This document shows, piece after piece, positions 61,018 through 64,000 of a DNA stretch of 64,000 nucleotides. This stretch comes from Roseiarcus sp050012775 (GTDB taxonomy: Bacteria; Pseudomonadota; Alphaproteobacteria; Rhizobiales; Beijerinckiaceae). Positions within the stretch are counted from its first letter, which is position 1. The number at the start of each line of letters is the position of its first letter. The stretch covers positions 27,784 to 91,783 of the forward strand of contig JBEKGN010000019.1 of NCBI GenBank assembly GCA_050012775.1, read 5' to 3'. Below the pieces are notes generated by a model that searched no databases, was not told where the DNA came from, and saw nothing but the letters and a program-made list of their open reading frames with translations. Position numbers and translations under genes: made by a program.

Positions 61018-61851
61018 ATGAAATTCCGCCGCTTCGCCGTTTTCGCCGCCGCCTTCGCGGCTCTCCTCGGCGGCCGCGCTCATGGGGCGCCGCAGCCCGT
61101 GACGTTTCCCGGCGCCGACGGCCTGACGCTGCAAGGCTGGCTCTATGCGCCGACCACCGAGGGACCGCATCGCGCGATCGTCGCGCTGCACGGCTGCGCT
61201 GGCCTCGTCGGCGCCGGCGGGCTGCCGAGCGCGCGGCACGAGGACTGGGGCGAGCGCTGGGCGCAGGCGGGCTTCCTCGCGTTGTTCCCCGACAGTTTCG
61301 GCTCGCGCGGCCTCGGCCCCCAATGCAAGGTCAGCGATCGCGACGTGCATCCGAGCCGCGAGCGCGTGGCGGACGCCGACGCGGCGCTGAAGTTTCTCGC
61401 CGCGCGTCCCGACGTCGACGCCAAGGAGATTTCGCTCGTCGGCTGGTCGAACGGCGGCTCGTCCACGCTCTATGCGGTCGAGCCGAAGCGCGCGCCGGCC
61501 GGCGCCGATTTCGCGCGCGCCATCGCGTTCTATCCGGGCTGCCGCGCGCCGTTGGAGACCGGCCGTTGGCGCACGCGTCTGCCGCTGCTGGTGCTCATCG
61601 GCGCGATCGACGACTGGACCCCCGCCGAGCCCTGCGCGGCGCTCATCGCGGACGCGAAGGTGAAAGGCGAGCCGGCGGAGATCGTGACCTACGCCGGCGC
61701 CTATCACGACTTCGATCACCCCGATCTGCCCGTCCATACGGTCGACGGCCTCGCCTACACCGCGAACGGGGGCGGCCAGGCGCATAGCGGATCGGACCCG
61801 GCCGCGCGCGCCGACGCGATCCGGCGCGTCATGGACGCGCTGAGCCGTTGA
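61018..61851 (+). CDS. Secreted dienelactone hydrolase-type a/b-hydrolase
   Basis: A 277-residue protein with a signal peptide (FAVFAAAFAALLGGRAHGA). The a/b-hydrolase core has VALHGCAG (oxyanion region), nucleophile motif GWSNGG (serine, not cysteine), FYPGC, and a terminal His in GAYHDFDHP. It therefore belongs to the wider dienelactone hydrolase superfamily but uses a Ser-Asp-His triad. Substrate unknown. Confidence 0.85.
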   Translation: MKFRRFAVFAAAFAALLGGRAHGAPQPVTFPGADGLTLQGWLYAPTTEGPHRAIVALHGCAGLVGAGGLPSARHEDWGERWAQAGFLALFPDSFGSRGLGPQCKVSDRDVHPSRERVADADAALKFLAARPDVDAKEISLVGWSNGGSSTLYAVEPKRAPAGADFARAIAFYPGCRAPLETGRWRTRLPLLVLIGAIDDWTPAEPCAALIADAKVKGEPAEIVTYAGAYHDFDHPDLPVHTVDGLAYTANGGGQAHSGSDPAARADAIRRVMDALSR

Positions 61852-61875
61852 AGGAGCGCGCGCCGCGGTGGCGCG

Positions 61876-62445
61876 CTACTTTTGCTCGGACTGCGGCATG
61901 GCGGCGACGATCTTGTCGTAATATTTGACGACGAGATCGATGTTGCCGGGGAACTTGACCGGCTCGACGGACTTGAGCGCGTCGTTCAATTCCTCGAGCG
62001 CCTGCTTCTTGTCCGCCGCGGGCATCTTCTTGTCGGCCTGAACTTCGGCGATCTGCTTCTTGAGGACGACGTCGGCGCCGACGTATTTCTTGGTCTGCGG
62101 ATCGACGCCGTCCGACACCAGGCCGATGTTCGCGCCGATGCTGTCAAATTCGTCGTAGCTCGCGAACTTGTACTTCTTCGCAATCGCCTCCAGCTGGGCC
62201 ATGAGTTTCGGGTCCGGCTTGTCGCTCGCCCCTTCCGGCAGTTTGGATAGGATCGGCTCGATCTCGGCCTGCGCGGCGAGATACGCCTGGACCTGGGCTT
62301 CGCTCAGCGCGACCTGTTTCAGCGCTTCGTCCGGCGCGCCGGGTTGCTGGGTCTGCGCGAAGGCGGCGCTGGGGCCGGCGATCGCCAAAGGGGCGAGGCA
62401 AGCGATGCTCAGGGCTGTGGCGAGCGAGGGAATGAAACGAGCCAT
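61876..62445 (-). CDS. Periplasmic hypothetical protein, helical
   Basis: A 189-residue protein with a Sec signal (ATALSIACLAPLAIAGPSAAFAQ). The mature part is mostly helical and rich in Lys, Ala and Gln (ALSEAQVQAYLAAQAEIEPIL, KLMAQLEAIAKKYKFASYDEF, KKMPAADKKQALEELNDALK). GGAGG is 5 bp before ATG 62445. I recall similar periplasmic proteins in Rhizobiales, without function. It follows the iron-permease gene on the same strand after about 140 bp. Confidence 0.78.
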   Translation of the reverse strand: MARFIPSLATALSIACLAPLAIAGPSAAFAQTQQPGAPDEALKQVALSEAQVQAYLAAQAEIEPILSKLPEGASDKPDPKLMAQLEAIAKKYKFASYDEFDSIGANIGLVSDGVDPQTKKYVGADVVLKKQIAEVQADKKMPAADKKQALEELNDALKSVEPVKFPGNIDLVVKYYDKIVAAMPQSEQK

Positions 62446-62588
62446 TTTATCCTCCGGGGTATCGGGCGTCGAACCGTGCAAGTTTTGCCGACCGCGCGCA
62501 AGTCCCGGCTGAAACCGACTGCGAATTATGACATTCGCGGCGAAGCGGTGGAAGCCCGGACCACGGGCCTCCCTCGGCCGCCCGGCGC

Positions 62589-63434
62589 TCAACTGCGCTG
62601 CGGCGCCGGCGATTCAGGCCGGCGTGCGACGGCGCGCGGCGCGAAGACTTTCGAGAGGGTGAAAATCGTCGCCAGCGTCGCCGCGTAGACGACCGCCTGC
62701 AACACCGACGGCTGGTCGGAATAGCCGACCAAGGTATGCAGCACGCGACCGAAGAGACTTGTGTCGGAAAGGATCGCCGAAGTGTCCCACGCGGTGTCGC
62801 CCAGGACCGATACGACGCCGGCCTGCTGGAGAAAGCTCACCGCCTGAGAGGCGAGGCCAGCGGCGAGAAAGGTGATGAGCGCGCTCGTCACCGTGAACAG
62901 ACGGTGCGCCGGAATCGTCACCAGGCCGAAATACGTGACCGCGCTGACAGCCATGCCGGCGACGAGGCCGAGCAGCGAACCGATCACGAGATCGCGCGCG
63001 GTCGCGCCGCCGGCGGCCACGAGACCATAGAGGAACAGCGCGACCTCCGAGCCCTCGCGCATCACCGCGACGGCGACGACGATCGCGAGGGCCGCGAGCG
63101 AGCGCGCGCCGCTGCGCACGTCCTGGCCGAGCTTGCGCGCCTCGGCGGCGAGTTGGCGCCCGTGGCTCGCCATCCAGATGTTGTGCCAGGCGAGCATGCA
63201 GACGGCGAGGCTGAGGATCGCGGCGTTGAAAATCTCCTGCCCGACGCCGTTGAGCGCGTCGGCGATGACGCCGGCGAAAGCCGCGACCAGGCAGGCGCCG
63301 AGAACGCCGCCCGCAACGCCGGCGCCCGCCATCAGCCGGCTGCCGCGCACGCCCTTGGTGACGGCCATGACGATGCCGACGATGATGCCGGCCTCGATAA
63401 CTTCGCGGAAAACGATAATCAGTGCGCCGAGCAT
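62589..63434 (-). CDS. efeU: FTR1/EfeU family iron permease
   Basis: A 281-residue membrane protein with seven or so helices. The two REXXE iron-binding motifs are present: FREVIEAG near residue 9 and MREGSEVALF near residue 125. Family members transport ferrous/ferric iron across the inner membrane. AAGGACGG precedes ATG 63434. The gene follows a cupredoxin gene and an EfeB-like gene in one operon. Confidence 0.92.
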   Translation of the reverse strand: MLGALIIVFREVIEAGIIVGIVMAVTKGVRGSRLMAGAGVAGGVLGACLVAAFAGVIADALNGVGQEIFNAAILSLAVCMLAWHNIWMASHGRQLAAEARKLGQDVRSGARSLAALAIVVAVAVMREGSEVALFLYGLVAAGGATARDLVIGSLLGLVAGMAVSAVTYFGLVTIPAHRLFTVTSALITFLAAGLASQAVSFLQQAGVVSVLGDTAWDTSAILSDTSLFGRVLHTLVGYSDQPSVLQAVVYAATLATIFTLSKVFAPRAVARRPESPAPQRS

Positions 63435-63450
63435 CGCCCGTCCTTTCCCT

Positions 63451-63792
63451 TCACTCCGAGACGATCGCGCCTTGCGCGGTGTCCTGGTGGAAATCGCCAA
63501 AGAACGAGAAGCGACCAGGGCCGAGCGGCCGTATCCTCACCTTGCCCTCTTCGCCCGGCGGAATCACCTTCTCGATCGCCGGATTGTGCATTTCGAACTC
63601 CTCGGCCGTGTCGTCGAGATTCTTGACGCTGACGAAAAACGGCTTGCCGGTGGGCACATGAATTTCAGCGGGCGTGAAGCGATGGTTCTTGAGCGTGATC
63701 GAATAGGTCGCCAGGTCGTCGGCGCGGGCGGCGCCGACGACGGCGACGGCCAAAGCCGCGGCGCAAGCGATGGTGCGAAGCGAATGCGTCAA
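63451..63792 (-). CDS. Periplasmic cupredoxin-domain protein of the iron uptake operon
   Basis: A 113-residue protein with a signal peptide (RTIACAAALAVAVVGAARA) and a cupredoxin_1 domain: SITLKNHRFTPAEIHVPTGKPFFV, EEFEMHNPAIEKVIPPGEEGKV and PGRFSFFGDFHQDTAQG. The start is probably TTG 63792, since AGGAG precedes it; an ATG 15 codons upstream overlaps the previous gene's end region and lacks a binding site. Such proteins replace or accompany EfeO and may oxidise or present iron to the permease 16 bp downstream. Confidence 0.85.
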   Translation of the reverse strand: MTHSLRTIACAAALAVAVVGAARADDLATYSITLKNHRFTPAEIHVPTGKPFFVSVKNLDDTAEEFEMHNPAIEKVIPPGEEGKVRIRPLGPGRFSFFGDFHQDTAQGAIVSE

Positions 63793-63833
63793 GATCGTCT
63801 CCTGGTGGTGTGAAATCGCCGTCGGCCCCGGAT

Positions 63834-64000
63834 TCACGAGGCCGCTTCAAACAGCCTCTGGCCGATGAACTCGCCCTTGGCGGCGCCGCGGGGAATGGCG
63901 AAATGGGCGCCGCCGACGTTGGTGACGAACTGGTTCATCATGTCGAAGCGCGACATCCTCTCGAAGATCTTGACGAAGCCGTTGCCGAGGTCGCGCTGGA
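63834..64000 (-). CDS. C-terminal end of an EfeB-like (Dyp-type) iron uptake protein, partial
   Basis: About 55 C-terminal residues are in the window, read from the right edge to the stop at 63834. They contain NGFVKIFERMSRFDMMNQFV and TNVGGAHFAIPRG, ending GEFIGQRLFEAAS. The GGAHFAIP stretch and the tail resemble Dyp-type heme peroxidases of the EfeB class, which suits the following cupredoxin and FTR1 genes. The N-terminus and heme site lie outside the window. Confidence 0.6.
   Translation of the reverse strand, partial: QRDLGNGFVKIFERMSRFDMMNQFVTNVGGAHFAIPRGAAKGEFIGQRLFEAAS

Overview
The window is GC-rich, densely coded chromosomal DNA from an alphaproteobacterium, most likely a member of the Hyphomicrobiales (Rhizobiales), possibly near Beijerinckiaceae/Methylocystaceae. 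This rests on the gene repertoire (FTR1 with a cupredoxin, paiB, an ABC1 kinase, BKACE, tol genes), a GTTC-N7-GTTC motif of the alphaproteobacterial LexA type, and short palindromic repeats of a kind I remember from Rhizobiales genomes. No rRNA, complete tRNA, CRISPR array, phage or insertion sequence with a transposase was seen.

Layout. 1-6410: a minus-strand operon encoding a three-subunit molybdenum hydroxylase (CoxM/S/L-like) followed by a branched-chain-type ABC binding protein and permease, with a divergent TetR regulator and inverted-repeat operators between them. 6536-12181: aldo/keto reductase, small cytochrome c, several conserved small proteins, a double-PilZ protein and a TauE/SafE exporter. 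12359-13630: ispG. 13761-15559: a toxin/immunity-like pair (HNH-type C-terminal domain plus a HEAT-like partner) behind a possible SOS box. 15641-21578: paiB, a PadR regulator with a palindromic operator, dienelactone hydrolase, universal stress protein, creatinase-like M24 protein, a lipoprotein and prs. 21894-30892: a nucleoside uptake and salvage operon (BMP binding protein, ATPase, two permeases, cytidine deaminase, purine nucleoside phosphorylase, thymidine phosphorylase, 2-hydroxyacid dehydrogenase) with a RelE/XRE toxin-antitoxin pair inside it. 30893-32177: palindromic repeats, a GIY-YIG relic and a sigma-like HTH protein. 32178-35132: uvrC and prmA. 35148-37773: the divergent AmmeMemoRadiSam genes, with Memo and AMMECR1 fused in one protein. 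37790-43094: LysR, mmsA, an acyl-CoA dehydrogenase and mmsB (valine catabolism), with vapBC inserted between mmsA and the dehydrogenase. 43791-45822: ABC1 kinase, and a thioesterase preceded by what looks like a relic of a carnitine dehydrogenase. 45936-54827: a minus-strand acyl-CoA operon resembling a leucine/isovalerate (liu) cluster that carries a BKACE enzyme and a GST but no HMG-CoA lyase. 56190-59675: tolQ, tolR, tolA, tolB. 59687-60152: a DUF559 endonuclease gene bounded by perfect 37-bp inverted repeats, lying where pal is often found. 60282-64000: a TIM-barrel protein, a secreted hydrolase, a periplasmic protein, and an FTR1/cupredoxin/EfeB-like iron uptake operon that runs off the right end.

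Themes. Catabolism of branched-chain acyl-CoAs and nucleosides dominates. Two toxin-antitoxin pairs sit inside catabolic operons. The strongest candidates for poorly described biology are the 466-bp DUF559 cassette with its inverted repeats, the toxin/immunity pair with a possible SOS box, the fused Memo-AMMECR1 protein with its radical SAM partner, and the BKACE-bearing liu-like cluster. All functional statements are from reading motifs and gene order; no database search was possible.
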